NCBI GenBank assembly: GCA_001829155.1
Contig: MIAO01000096.1
Coordinates: 1 to 43,083 of the forward strand
Reading direction: 5' to 3'
DNA length: 43,083 nt
From: Spirochaetes bacterium GWB1_36_13
GTDB taxonomy: Bacteria; Spirochaetota; GWB1-36-13
Part shown: positions 8,626 to 17,342 of the stretch, in pieces
How the letters are laid out: every line of letters begins with the position of its first letter
Numbering within the stretch: the stretch's first letter is position 1
The notes under the pieces: model-generated
Told to the model about the DNA's origin: nothing
The model's input: only the letters and a program-made list of their open reading frames with translations
Databases searched by the model: none
Position numbers and translations under genes: made by a program

Positions 8626-8756
8626 GGTAAATTTATATTTTACAAATGATTGAAAGGAAGTTTATTCTATACAAAAAAGTTTTTAAATTGTCCTTTTTTG
8701 TAATAATACAAAATTGAATCATGGATGATCTATTATATTGATTATATTGTTTTTAG

Positions 8757-8783
8757 ATTCCCCGGTCAAGCCGGAGAATGACA
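8757..8783. repeat. Short hairpin repeat (ATTCCCCGG...CCGGAGAATGACA)
   Basis: ATTCCCCGG, a TCAAG loop, and CCGGAGAAT pair with a single mismatch and are followed by GACA. It has the same plan as the hairpin at 15506-15525 (ATTCCCGC/GCGGGAATGACA). This is the kind of dispersed palindrome found in intergenic DNA of many bacteria. Confidence 0.6.
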
Positions 8784-8824
8784 AAAGTGATGATAAAAAA
8801 ACGGAGAAATTATATTTTGTTTAG

Positions 8825-8920
8825 TCAGGCTGTCGATTATTATTTAAATTAACTCGGATTCTAATAAACTTACAAATATCAATGATAACAAGGTATAGTT
8901 TTCAATAATCGACAGCCTGA
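8825..8920. mobile_element. MITE-like element, copy 1 (96 bp)
   Basis: It is bounded by perfect 17-bp terminal inverted repeats, TCAGGCTGTCGATTATT at 8825-8841 and its complement at 8904-8920. It has no coding capacity. The left 34 bases nearly match copy 3 (TATTATTTAAATTAACTCGGA), and the right end shares TTTCAATAATCGACAGCCTGA with copies 2 and 3. The flanks (TTAG and GTAT) do not form a clean duplication, so this is probably the oldest copy or one that has rearranged. Confidence 0.8.
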
Positions 8921-8952
8921 GTATAGAATGAAATGATTTTAAATTGCAATAA

Positions 8953-8998
8953 TTTTTGCCAAGAAGGGTAGGTTTAAACCTACCCTTCTTGGCAGAAA
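8953..8998. repeat. Perfect 38-bp palindrome (extends to 46 bp with one mismatch)
   Basis: GCCAAGAAGGGTAGGTTT followed immediately by its exact complement spans 8958-8993. One more pair gives 38 bp perfect (8957-8994), and a single mismatch then allows T/A pairing out to 8953-8998. There is no loop, so it would extrude as a cruciform or fold as RNA with a tight turn. It sits 41 bases before the flhB start and overlaps no gene. Confidence 0.9.
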
Positions 8999-9038
8999 AA
9001 CAATTTGCTTGAATGCTTTTTTTCTGGGGAGGGGGAAG

Positions 9039-10172
9039 TTGGAGCAATTCTTGAAATATCCATTTTTAGAATCTTATTACTTTGATCTTCAGCTTTTTGC
9101 CGCCAATCCTGAGGATGAAGGACGGACAGAAGAGGCGACTGAAAAAAGAAAGAAAAAATCAAGGGAAGAAGGGCAGGTTGCCAAGTCTCAGGATTTTATT
9201 TCATCGCTCGTGTTTCTTTTTTCTTTCTGGACGCTCTGGCTCATGGCGCAGTTTATTTTTCTGACCCTGAAAAACCTCATGGCAGACAGTTTTAAGGCAA
9301 TCAATAAACCTTTCAGTTTCAACGATGTCACTTCTTATATCGGGGATTTTTCCCTGACATTCTGGAAACTGACGGGACCTATTTTTCTCACGGCTGTTGT
9401 GGTCGGGATTTTTGCCAATGTGCTTCAGGTCGGATTTATGTTCAGCACCAAAATCATTCAGCCTAAATTCAACCGGATTTCATTCACCTTTGAAAAACTC
9501 CGTGAAAAAATATTTTTTTCTAAACAAATGATGTTTAATCTTTTATTTTCAATTGTCAAAGTAGTGATTTTGGGAATCATTTTTTATATTATTATCAAGG
9601 CGGATATTAAAGAAATTATCAATATGGCGGATTATGGGATTGAACAGTCTCTCGCCGTTATATTAAATACAGCTTTAAAAATGTTTAATGCGGCGGGAAT
9701 TTTTCTTCTTTCGATCAGTATTCCGGATTATCTGATTAAAAAGAAGCAGCATGCAGATTCTTTGAAAATGAGCAAACAGGATATTAAACAGGAATATAAA
9801 GAGGAAGAAGGAGACCCGATGATCAAAGGGTATATCCGGGATATGTACAATAAAATGCTTTCCAAAGCCAGTATCCGCAAAACAGTGCCGGAAGCAACCG
9901 TTGTTATTACCAACCCGACTCACTTTGCGGTAGCAGTCAAGTATGACCCGGTTTCGTTTCCGACTCCTGTGGTGATTGCAAAAGGCGAGGATGACGAAGC
10001 TCTCTTGATTCGTCAGATTGCATTTGAAAATGATGTGCCGGTAGTGGAAGACAAGCCTTTGGCTCGAAGTCTTTATAAACTGACCAATGTGGGAGATGAA
10101 ATCCCTTCTGAGTTTTTCAGTGTCATTGCGACTCTTCTGGTCAATGTCGGTGCGATTAAAAATACAGCATAA
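9039..10172 (+). CDS. flhB: Flagellar export apparatus protein FlhB
   Basis: FlhB is the substrate-specificity switch of the flagellar type III export gate. The N-terminal block DLQLFAANPEDEGRTEEATEKRKKKSREEGQVAKSQD is characteristic. About four transmembrane segments follow, then the cytoplasmic domain with the self-cleavage motif NPTH in VVITNPTHFAVAVKY and VVEDKPLARSLY. The TTG at 9039 is preferred over the ORF-track TTG at 9009 because GGAGG at 9028-9032 lies 6 bases before it; this gives 377 residues. It is alone: no FlhA, FliR or FliQ neighbours, unlike the usual flagellar cluster. I see no truncation. Confidence 0.93.
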   Translation: MEQFLKYPFLESYYFDLQLFAANPEDEGRTEEATEKRKKKSREEGQVAKSQDFISSLVFLFSFWTLWLMAQFIFLTLKNLMADSFKAINKPFSFNDVTSYIGDFSLTFWKLTGPIFLTAVVVGIFANVLQVGFMFSTKIIQPKFNRISFTFEKLREKIFFSKQMMFNLLFSIVKVVILGIIFYIIIKADIKEIINMADYGIEQSLAVILNTALKMFNAAGIFLLSISIPDYLIKKKQHADSLKMSKQDIKQEYKEEEGDPMIKGYIRDMYNKMLSKASIRKTVPEATVVITNPTHFAVAVKYDPVSFPTPVVIAKGEDDEALLIRQIAFENDVPVVEDKPLARSLYKLTNVGDEIPSEFFSVIATLLVNVGAIKNTA

Positions 10173-10315
10173 TTTCAATATAGACATTAGATTAAAAGTT
10201 TGATAGAATGATTGAATGAAGAATCTATAAAATTGGTCTAAATTATGAAAAATGATTTAAAATCAGTTTGATTTTTTTATCGAAATTGAGCTGGATGATA
10301 AAAAGCGGGGGGGCT

Positions 10316-13300
10316 ATGTTTCAGAACTCTTTTCATTTAAAAAACGCTTCAGAGATTGAAAATTTTTATCAATTTTTAAATTTTCTGGATGAATTTGTTT
10401 TTATCCTGAATGAAAAAGGAATGATTCTTTTTTCTAATCAATTTATCAACGACAAATTAGACTATGCTGAAAATGAGCTTTTAGGTCAGTCTGTTGAAAT
10501 TCTTCATCAAGAAAAAGATTTGGAAGAGCTCCGTGTTAATCTCAAGAATATTTTTTCAAAAAAATTACTGAAATGCGATTTGTCTCTTCTCTCGAAAAAA
10601 GGTGAAAAGTTTTTTGTTGAATCAAAAATATTTTTAGGAAAAATAGAAGATAAAAAAGTGATTGTCTGTCTCAGTAAAGATATGAGTGAAATTAAAAAAA
10701 TTGAAGAAACTCTCAAAAAAAGCGAGGAAAGGTGGAAATTTGCCCTCGAAGGAAGCGGCGATGGAATCTGGGACTGGAATATACAAACAGGAGAAGTCTT
10801 TTTCTCAACTCAATGGAAAAAAATGCTCGGATTTGAGGAAGATGAGATAGAGGGAAGTCTCGAAGAATGGGAAAAAAGAGTCCATCCCGATGATCTTAAA
10901 AAGGTTTTTCAGGATATTCAAAAGCACTTTGACGGGATATTGCCCTATTATCATAACGAACACAGGGTGCTCTGCAAGGACGGAAGTTATAAATGGATTT
11001 TAGACAAGGGAATGGTAGTTGAGAAAGATGAAAAGGGAAAACCTCTGCGGATGCTCGGAACCCACTCGGATATTACTGATAAAAAAAATGCTGAGCTCCT
11101 TTTTTATGAAAGAGATCGAAGGTATAGAGGAATTTTTGATCATTCAGATGACGGTATTTTTTTGATCCGTATTGATGAAAATAAAAAATTTATTTATGAA
11201 GAAACCAATCGTTCTCATCAGCTTAAAACCGGAATTTTGCCTGAAATGATTCAAGGTAAAACTCCAGAAGAACTCTTACCACAGGATATGGCTCAACAAT
11301 TAATAGAAAATTATCAAAGATGTTTACAACAAAAAAAACCAATTATCTATGAAGAAGAATTGGTTTTAGCCGCAGGAAAAAGAATATGGCTGACCCAATT
11401 AGTGCCCATCCCTAATTCTTCATCGGAAATTGATCTCATTGCAGGAATTAGTTTAGATATTACAGAAAGAAAAGAAAAAGAACAAAAAATTAAAGAAATA
11501 TCACTTGAAAATCAAAGGGTTTTTGAATATGCGATCAATTTAAGCTGTGTTGCGGGATTTGACGGGTATTTTAAAAAACTCAATCCGGCATGGGAAAAAC
11601 TTCTGGGATGGACTATTTCTGAGATGATGAGCCGTCCTTGTATTGAATTGGTTCATCCTGACGATGTAAAAGCGACTTTAAAAGCAGCAGAGGGGCTTGT
11701 TGAAGGAAAAAATATCATCAGTTTTGAAAACCGCTACAAAGCTAAAGACGGAACCTATAAATGGCTTTTGTGGAACTCGACTTTTGATATGGAAAAAAGC
11801 CTGATATACGCCTCTGTGATTGATGTTTCCGATCGGAAACTGGCGGAAGATGAGAAAAGCAGGGAAGACCGTTTATTGACTTCGATCGCTGAGACTCTTG
11901 CCCTCCTTTTAATGAGTAAAGACTTGAATGAGGTGATCCAGGACTGTTTCCGTATCATCGGAGAAGCCTCTCATGTAGATCGGATTTATTTATTTGAAAG
12001 CAATTATAATTTTGAAATGCAGGAATGGACTGTCAGCCAAAAAAATGAATGGACAGGATCCGGCATTATTCCCCAAATTGACAATCCCGATCTCCAAAAT
12101 GTCCCTTTTCATGCGCTTCCGCTTTTTATGGAAAAACTTTTAAACCGTCAGACTATTGCCGGTCTGGTCAAAGATTTTGAACCTGAGCTCAAAGATTATC
12201 TCGAGCCTCAGCAAATCCTTTCAATCATTATTATTCCCATTTTTATTGATGAGCTTTTTTGGGGTTTTGTCGGTTTTGACGAGTGCAAGTATGAAAGAAA
12301 CTGGTCAAATGCCGAGCAGGCAATTCTTCTCTCCTTTGCTTCTTCTGTTTCTGCCGCGATTAAAAGAAATCAGTCTGAAGCGGAAATCCTTAAATCGAAA
12401 GAAATCGCTGAACGGGCAAACCGTTCGAAAAGTGAATTTCTGGCTAATATGAGCCATGAAATCAGGACTCCGATGAATGCTATTTTAGGTTTTTCTGAAA
12501 TCCTCAAAAAACACATATCAGAAAAAAAGCTTTTGGATTATATCAACGGGATTATTTTGAGCGGCAATAACTTGCTCGATTTGATCAATGATGTCTTGGA
12601 TCTTTCTAAAATAGAAGCGGGAATGATGCATATCGAATACGAAGCAGTCGATCTTTATGCCCTTTGTTATGAAATGAAACAGATTTTCGAAATTAAAATG
12701 ACAGAAAAAGGATTGGTTTTTGACATTGAGATTCATTCCCAGCTTCCCAAAAAGGTGATTCTTGATGAAATCAGAGTGAAGCAGATTCTTTTGAATCTGA
12801 TCGGCAATGCGGTGAAATTTACTTCAAGAGGAAGGGTGAGTTTAATCGTTTCTACCGAATTTTTAGATCAAATGCAAAGTGAAATCAATTTGATAATGAC
12901 TGTAAAGGATACGGGTATTGGTATTTCTCAAAACCAGCAGGAACTGATTTTTCAAGCTTTCCAGCAGCAGGAAGGTCAGAAAAATAGTTATGGAGGGACG
13001 GGGTTAGGTCTTACTATCAGCCGGAGACTTGCTGAATTGATGGATGGAAAAATTTCAGTTGAAAGCGTTTTGGGAGTTGGCTCTTCTTTTCATGTTTGCA
13101 TTCCTCATGTCAAGGTCGCGTCGATCAAAGAAACTTCCATTTCGGAAAATGCGGAAAATGAAGAAGAAATTGAATTTGAAGAGGCAAATGTTCTTTTGGT
13201 GGAAGATATTGAGACCAACCGGAAGGTTGTCAGAGGATTATTGGAAGATTATCATCTCACGATTCTTGAAGCTCAAAACGGATTGGAAGCTCTTAAGATT

Positions 13301-13834
13301 CTTGATTTTTTTAAACCCGATGTCATTTTAATGGACATACAGATGCCTCTTTTCGATGGATTTCAGACAGCTGAAAAGATCAGAAAAACCCCTCAGCTTA
13401 GAAAAATACCGATTATCGGGTTGAGCGCTCTTTATACTGAAAATGATAAAGAAAAAATTGAGACGCTTTTTGATGATTTTATGAAAAAACCTGTGCATGA
13501 AAAAGATTTGATCCGATATCTTTCAAAATATCTTCATTATCAAAAAAAAGAAAAAAATGACAAACAGATAGAGCGAGTGGATAAACTCATTCTTTCTGAA
13601 GAAGAGACTCAGATGGTCAGTGAAAATTTTAAAAAAGAATGGAATGAATTGAAAAACGGTATGGCAATTTCAAAAATCATGGATTTTGCAAACCGTTTGA
13701 AAGTATTCTCGAAAGAGAAGGACTTAGAAAACTTGGTTTCTTATTCAGAAGAAATATTTGAAGAAGCCGATAGTTTTAATATAGGAAAAGTTAAAGAATT
13801 GCTGGATGCGTTAAAAAAAATAATGGGAGAATAA
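10316..13834 (+). CDS. Hybrid sensor histidine kinase (PAS x4-GAF-HisKA-HATPase-REC)
   Basis: This 1172-residue soluble sensor has four PAS regions, two with clear PAC-type HPDDL/HPDDV blocks, then a GAF domain around residues 535-680. The HisKA box [20 protein letters not shown] carries the phospho-accepting His714. A full HATPase domain ([30 protein letters not shown]) follows, then a receiver with Asp1007 in [12 protein letters not shown]. The last 85 residues are helical and resemble an Hpt domain without the phospho-histidine. There is no transmembrane segment, so a cytoplasmic signal is sensed. ATG 10316 is chosen because of the G-run (GCGGGGGGG) 3-4 bases upstream. It precedes a REC-kinase by one base. 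Confidence 0.92.
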   Translation: MFQNSFHLKNASEIENFYQFLNFLDEFVFILNEKGMILFSNQFINDKLDYAENELLGQSVEILHQEKDLEELRVNLKNIFSKKLLKCDLSLLSKKGEKFFVESKIFLGKIEDKKVIVCLSKDMSEIKKIEETLKKSEERWKFALEGSGDGIWDWNIQTGEVFFSTQWKKMLGFEEDEIEGSLEEWEKRVHPDDLKKVFQDIQKHFDGILPYYHNEHRVLCKDGSYKWILDKGMVVEKDEKGKPLRMLGTHSDITDKKNAELLFYERDRRYRGIFDHSDDGIFLIRIDENKKFIYEETNRSHQLKTGILPEMIQGKTPEELLPQDMAQQLIENYQRCLQQKKPIIYEEELVLAAGKRIWLTQLVPIPNSSSEIDLIAGISLDITERKEKEQKIKEISLENQRVFEYAINLSCVAGFDGYFKKLNPAWEKLLGWTISEMMSRPCIELVHPDDVKATLKAAEGLVEGKNIISFENRYKAKDGTYKWLLWNSTFDMEKSLIYASVIDVSDRKLAEDEKSREDRLLTSIAETLALLLMSKDLNEVIQDCFRIIGEASHVDRIYLFESNYNFEMQEWTVSQKNEWTGSGIIPQIDNPDLQNVPFHALPLFMEKLLNRQTIAGLVKDFEPELKDYLEPQQILSIIIIPIFIDELFWGFVGFDECKYERNWSNAEQAILLSFASSVSAAIKRNQSEAEILKSKEIAERANRSKSEFLANMSHEIRTPMNAILGFSEILKKHISEKKLLDYINGIILSGNNLLDLINDVLDLSKIEAGMMHIEYEAVDLYALCYEMKQIFEIKMTEKGLVFDIEIHSQLPKKVILDEIRVKQILLNLIGNAVKFTSRGRVSLIVSTEFLDQMQSEINLIMTVKDTGIGISQNQQELIFQAFQQQEGQKNSYGGTGLGLTISRRLAELMDGKISVESVLGVGSSFHVCIPHVKVASIKETSISENAENEEEIEFEEANVLLVEDIETNRKVVRGLLEDYHLTILEAQNGLEALKILDFFKPDVILMDIQMPLFDGFQTAEKIRKTPQLRKIPIIGLSALYTENDKEKIETLFDDFMKKPVHEKDLIRYLSKYLHYQKKEKNDKQIERVDKLILSEEETQMVSENFKKEWNELKNGMAISKIMDFANRLKVFSKEKDLENLVSYSEEIFEEADSFNIGKVKELLDALKKIMGE

Positions 13835-13835
13835 A

Positions 13836-14951
13836 ATGGAAAACCTGACCGAAATTTTAGTGGTAGATGATCTGATTGAAAACATCAAGGTAATCGGAAA
13901 TATCTTGAAAATGAATGATTATAAACTATCTATTGCCATGAATGGAAAGGAAGCGTTGTCTTATCTGGAAGACCATTTCCCTGATTTGATTCTTTTAGAT
14001 GTCACTATGCCGGAATTAAATGGTTTTACGGTTTGCGAAATGATAAAAAAAAATGAGAAGCTGAAAAATATTCCCGTTATTTTTCTGACGGCAAAAGTTG
14101 AATCAGAAGATATTTTAAGGGGGTTTCAGGCGGGAGGTGTGGATTATATTACCAAGCCTTTCAATCATGATGAGCTTTTATCGAGGGTCAAGACTCATAT
14201 CGAGCTTAAAAAATCAAAGGATCTGATTCTGGAGCAGAATGAGAAACTGGAAAAAATGAATCAGGAAAAAAATAAATTTTTTTCAATTATCGCGCATGAT
14301 ATCAGGAATCCTGTAACAGCTATTTTTGGTTTTGCGGATCTTTTAAAAAATAAAATCAATGAGATGAGTGATCAAGAAAGAAAAAAAAGTATTGATATTC
14401 TTTATCAGTCTTCTGTACAATTGGCTGATCTTATCGAGCACCTTTTAGACTGGGTGAAAATGCAGATCAATAAAACTGATTTTAAGCCTGTTTTATTTTT
14501 CCTGAAAAAAGAAGTTTTAAAAGTTTTTCAGTTTCAGCAGTTGCAGGCAGATATGAAAAAAATCAAGCTGTATGAAAATATTTCTGAAAATACGGAGATA
14601 AAAGCCGACTTAAATATGTTTCGTTCTATTTTGATCAATCTGGTTTCCAATGCACTGAAATTTACTCCTGAAAACGGAGAGGTAAAGGTAGAGGCGTTTT
14701 CTGATGAAAAAGAATTGAGAGTATCGGTGATGGATAATGGAATAGGGATGGAGCCTGAAATCATCAATAAACTTTTTCAACTCGGTTCCCAGCATACCAC
14801 CTGGGGAACAGCGGATGAAAAAGGAACCGGGCTCGGACTTTTATTATGCAGGGAATTTGCTGAAAAACATGGAGGAAAAATCGAAGTGAAAAGCGAGAAA
14901 GGGAAAGGGAGCACCTTTAGTCTGGTACTCCCTATTGTAGCCAAAAAATAA
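13836..14951 (+). CDS. Response regulator-histidine kinase (REC-HisKA-HATPase)
   Basis: The 371-residue protein has an N-terminal receiver (Asp55 in LLDVTMPELNGF, Lys107 in YITKPF), a short coiled coil, a HisKA box with His154 in FFSIIAHDIRNPVTAIFGF, and an HATPase domain (NLVSNALKFTP, DNGIGM, GTGLGLLLCREF). It has no sensor domain, so its input is presumably phosphate from a partner. The hybrid kinase ending one base upstream is the obvious donor, making a multi-step relay likely. The LLDWVKMQIN segment and kinase core resemble those of the membrane kinase at 20083, so the two cores may be paralogous. No DNA-binding output is encoded here. Confidence 0.92.
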   Translation: MENLTEILVVDDLIENIKVIGNILKMNDYKLSIAMNGKEALSYLEDHFPDLILLDVTMPELNGFTVCEMIKKNEKLKNIPVIFLTAKVESEDILRGFQAGGVDYITKPFNHDELLSRVKTHIELKKSKDLILEQNEKLEKMNQEKNKFFSIIAHDIRNPVTAIFGFADLLKNKINEMSDQERKKSIDILYQSSVQLADLIEHLLDWVKMQINKTDFKPVLFFLKKEVLKVFQFQQLQADMKKIKLYENISENTEIKADLNMFRSILINLVSNALKFTPENGEVKVEAFSDEKELRVSVMDNGIGMEPEIINKLFQLGSQHTTWGTADEKGTGLGLLLCREFAEKHGGKIEVKSEKGKGSTFSLVLPIVAKK

Positions 14952-14954
14952 ATT

Positions 14955-15370
14955 TGAAGCACGGCATACGGCATCATAAAAAAGACCTGCGCTTGCTATG
15001 AGAAATGCGTTATTCCCCACAGAATCGACGGTTTCAATATTTCCTGCATACATAGCGGCAATAAGCGGAGTTCGATACCATGAGTATGCGCCCATCGGTC
15101 TTGTGCTGTAGAGATTAATGTTAATGCCTTTTGCATTCAGAAGCATTTTTACTATTTCAATATCAACCTGTTTATTTCCTGCAGCTTCTACTAAAACAGT
15201 ATCCTCATGTTTGACATTAACATCATGTCCTTGTTTGATAAGAAGGGCTACTTTTGCCGCATCATTTTTCCAAACAGCTTCGATGAGTGGGGCAACGGCA
15301 CCGCTCAACAAGTTTTGACTGAAAAAAGAAAAGAAATGATTAGAAAGACTTTTATAAAATATTTTTTCAT
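14955..15370 (-). pseudogene. Decayed secreted ankyrin-repeat protein gene
   Basis: An ATG at 15370 with GAGGA 5 bases upstream starts a signal-peptide-like stretch (MKKYFIKVFLIISFLFS) that runs into TGA after 21 codons. The adjoining frame, open through the same region, carries ankyrin repeats (PLIEAVWKNDAAKVALLIKQGHDVNVKHEDTVLVEAA; YRTPLIAAMYAGNIETVDSVGNNAFLIASAG). Adding one base to the six-T run near 15321-15326 would join signal peptide and repeats. The third repeat also looks internally shortened (NIETV joined to DSVGN), and the gene loses ankyrin character about where the REC-kinase gene ends. The ORF-track version starting at TTG 15311 is the leftover open frame. A sequencing error in the T-run could explain the frameshift but not the truncation. 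Confidence 0.7.
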
Positions 15371-15392
15371 GATTTCCTCGATATGAGATTAT

Positions 15393-15615
15393 TCAGGCTG
15401 TCGATTATTATTTATACTAAACTAATTATAAAATGACCGCCTGTCATTCCGGTTTTTGTTTGCAAAAGATCGGAATCTGTTATTTAAAATACTTATTGTC
15501 AATAGATTCCCGCCTTCGCGGGAATGACAAAGAAAATATAAAAACGGTCAAAATAAATTTGTTTTAGTATAACAAGATGGTTGATGGAAATAATTTTCAA
15601 CAATCGACAGCCTGA
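15393..15615. mobile_element. MITE-like element, copy 2 (223 bp)
   Basis: The left end is TCAGGCTGTCGATTATT at 15393-15409. The right end is its complement with one change (AACAATCGACAGCCTGA). The element is flanked on both sides by TTAT (15389-15392 and 15616-15619), a direct repeat and therefore a target-site duplication rather than an extension of the inverted ends. The interior carries two other repeat fragments: TGTCATTCCGG...CGGAATCTG and the hairpin at 15506-15525. It encodes no transposase. It interrupts the 3' end of the small accessory gene at 15620-15766. Confidence 0.85.
15506..15525. repeat. Hairpin repeat nested inside MITE copy 2
   Basis: ATTCCCGC-CTTC-GCGGGAAT is a perfect 8-bp stem followed by GACAAAG. 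A degenerate relative is at 1727-1744 and a differently sequenced analogue at 8757-8783. Confidence 0.7.
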
Positions 15616-15766
15616 TTATTTCTTCTTCCGCCCATTCTTTATCCCTTTCCGTCATGGGCTCGTCTCCTTTGTTCCAGTTTTTAAAACCGTAGGCAAGACA
15701 TCCCAGTCCCGAAAAAATAGTGAGTAAATATACTATTCCAATCGAAAAGTCTGTGAAACCAAGCAT
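15548..15766 (-). CDS. Orphan symporter small accessory protein with MITE-derived C-terminus
   Basis: The first 50 residues (MLGFTDFSIGIVYLLTIFSGLGCLAYGFKNWNKGDE...WAEEE) match the small single-span accessory proteins encoded directly before sodium:solute symporters: MLG start, one membrane helix, and a Y-G-x-x-N-W-N-K-G-D motif. The ribosome-binding site GGAGG is strong. After residue 51 the frame enters MITE copy 2 at its TTAT junction, so the last ~21 residues (RLSIVENYF...) and the stop are supplied by the element. No symporter follows on the minus strand; a broken ankyrin gene lies there instead. The gene is probably a remnant, although the protein could still be made. Confidence 0.65.
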   Translation of the reverse strand: MLGFTDFSIGIVYLLTIFSGLGCLAYGFKNWNKGDEPMTERDKEWAEEEIIRLSIVENYFHQPSCYTKTNLF

Positions 15767-15887
15767 GTATCCTCCATTTTAAGCATAATTTTATTCAAAT
15801 ATAGTATCATTTTTTTCTAAAAAATAATAATTTTGTATATATTTACTATTAATAAATATTTTCTTAACTTTTAGGGAGAAAGAGGAA

Positions 15888-17318
15888 ATGGAAGAAAAAA
15901 AGAAACAGGAAAATCCGTTGGTAAAAAAATATAAATCTTCATGGGAATTGATTGAAGAAGAAGAAAAAAAAATTGTTGATCTTTTTGGAGAATCTTATAT
16001 CGATTTTATATCTTATTCAAAAACTGAAAGAAAAGCAGTTGAATTCAGCCTGAAACTGGCTCAGTCCAAAGGCTTTCAAGATATCAATACGAAAAAAACT
16101 CTGAAAGCGGGAGATAAGGTTTATTTCATAAACCGGGCTAAAAATATTTTATTGGCTGTGATTGGAAAAGAACCTTTAGAAAAAGGATTTAATCTTTTAG
16201 CGGCGCATGTGGATGCTCCCAGACTGGACTTGAAACCCAATCCGCTTTATGAAGATTCGGGAATGGCTTTATTAAAGACCCATTATTACGGCGGAATCAA
16301 AAAATATCAGTGGGCAGCTATTCCTCTGGCTCTTTATGGAGTGGTGATTAATCAAAAAGGCGAAAAGATTGATATTAATATCGGGGATGATCCGAATGAC
16401 CCAATTTTTTATATCAGCGACCTTCTCATTCATCTGGCTAAGGATCAGATGAAAAAATCTCTGGATGAGGGTATTTCCGGGGAGGATTTAAATGTTCTTT
16501 GCGGTTCGATCCCTCTGGTTGGAAAAGAAGATGAGAAGAAACCGGAAAATCCGATTAAAGAAAATATTTTAAATATTTTAAACCAGAAATACGGCATTAC
16601 GGAAGAAGAGCTGGTGGGAAGCGAGTTTGAAATTGTTCCGGCAGGGCTTGCCCGTTATGTCGGATTTGACAAGAGTCTGATCGCAGGATACGGACATGAC
16701 GACAGATCCTGTTCTTTTGCTTCTCTTCGTGCTGTTTTGGATTTAAAAGAAGTACCAGACCGGACATCTTTAGTGCTTTTAGCCGATAAAGAAGAGATAG
16801 GAAGCTATGGAAACACCGGTCTGGAAAGCGATTTTCTTTCTTATGCCGTTCTTGAGCTCATGGATAAAAAAGAAAACAGGGCGGATATTCTTTCTTTAAA
16901 AAGAGTTTTGAAAAATTCAATGGCGATTTCAGCGGATGTTGGGGCGGCAGTTGATCCAAACTATCCGGGAGTCGAAGATAAAAAAAATGCCTGCTATCTT
17001 TCCAAGGGCGTTATTTTAAAAAAATATACGGGTTCCCGTGGAAAATCTGGGGCAAGCGATGCAAATGCTGAATTTATCAGCATGATGAGAAATCTTTTTA
17101 CTTCCAATGAAATCAACTGGCAGACCGGCGAACTGGGAAAAGTGGATCAGGGCGGCGGAGGCACAGTGGCTTTTCTTCTGGCTAAAATGAACATGGATGT
17201 ACTGGATGTAGGACTACCGGTTCTTTCCATGCACGCTCCGACTGAAGTGATCGCAAAAATAGACTTGTATATGGCTTATAAAGCTTATAGAGTCTTTTTG
17301 GAAAAAGCCGGTTGTTAA
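15888..17318 (+). CDS. M18-family aminopeptidase
   Basis: This 476-residue cytosolic zinc aminopeptidase belongs to the bacterial aminopeptidase-I group. Metal-ligand blocks in order: LLAAHVDAPRLDLKP (first His and Asp), GYGHDDRSCSFASL (bridging Asp), LADKEEIGSYGNTG (catalytic Glu pair), ISADVGAAVDPNYP, and LSMHAPTEVIAKIDLY (last His). KSGASDANAEF and DQGGGGTVAFLLAKM are also family blocks. It removes N-terminal residues, often acidic or hydrophobic, in peptide turnover. The ribosome-binding site is strong (AGGGAGAAAGAGG). It stands alone upstream of the PP2C gene (24-base gap), and a functional link to signalling is not evident. Confidence 0.93.
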   Translation: MEEKKKQENPLVKKYKSSWELIEEEEKKIVDLFGESYIDFISYSKTERKAVEFSLKLAQSKGFQDINTKKTLKAGDKVYFINRAKNILLAVIGKEPLEKGFNLLAAHVDAPRLDLKPNPLYEDSGMALLKTHYYGGIKKYQWAAIPLALYGVVINQKGEKIDINIGDDPNDPIFYISDLLIHLAKDQMKKSLDEGISGEDLNVLCGSIPLVGKEDEKKPENPIKENILNILNQKYGITEEELVGSEFEIVPAGLARYVGFDKSLIAGYGHDDRSCSFASLRAVLDLKEVPDRTSLVLLADKEEIGSYGNTGLESDFLSYAVLELMDKKENRADILSLKRVLKNSMAISADVGAAVDPNYPGVEDKKNACYLSKGVILKKYTGSRGKSGASDANAEFISMMRNLFTSNEINWQTGELGKVDQGGGGTVAFLLAKMNMDVLDVGLPVLSMHAPTEVIAKIDLYMAYKAYRVFLEKAGC

Positions 17319-17342
17319 GCTGCTCTGAAATTTAGGAGCCTC

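Noticed and set aside
12156-12452. Plus-strand 98-residue ORF inside the hybrid kinase gene
   Set aside because: Shadow of the GAF region in another frame; no ribosome-binding site, and the main frame encodes clear domains throughout.
14844-15311. ORF-track 155-residue ankyrin ORF as an intact gene
   Set aside because: It lacks its signal peptide because of a frame change, starts at a TTG inside the coding region, and its C-terminus is antisense to the REC-kinase gene.
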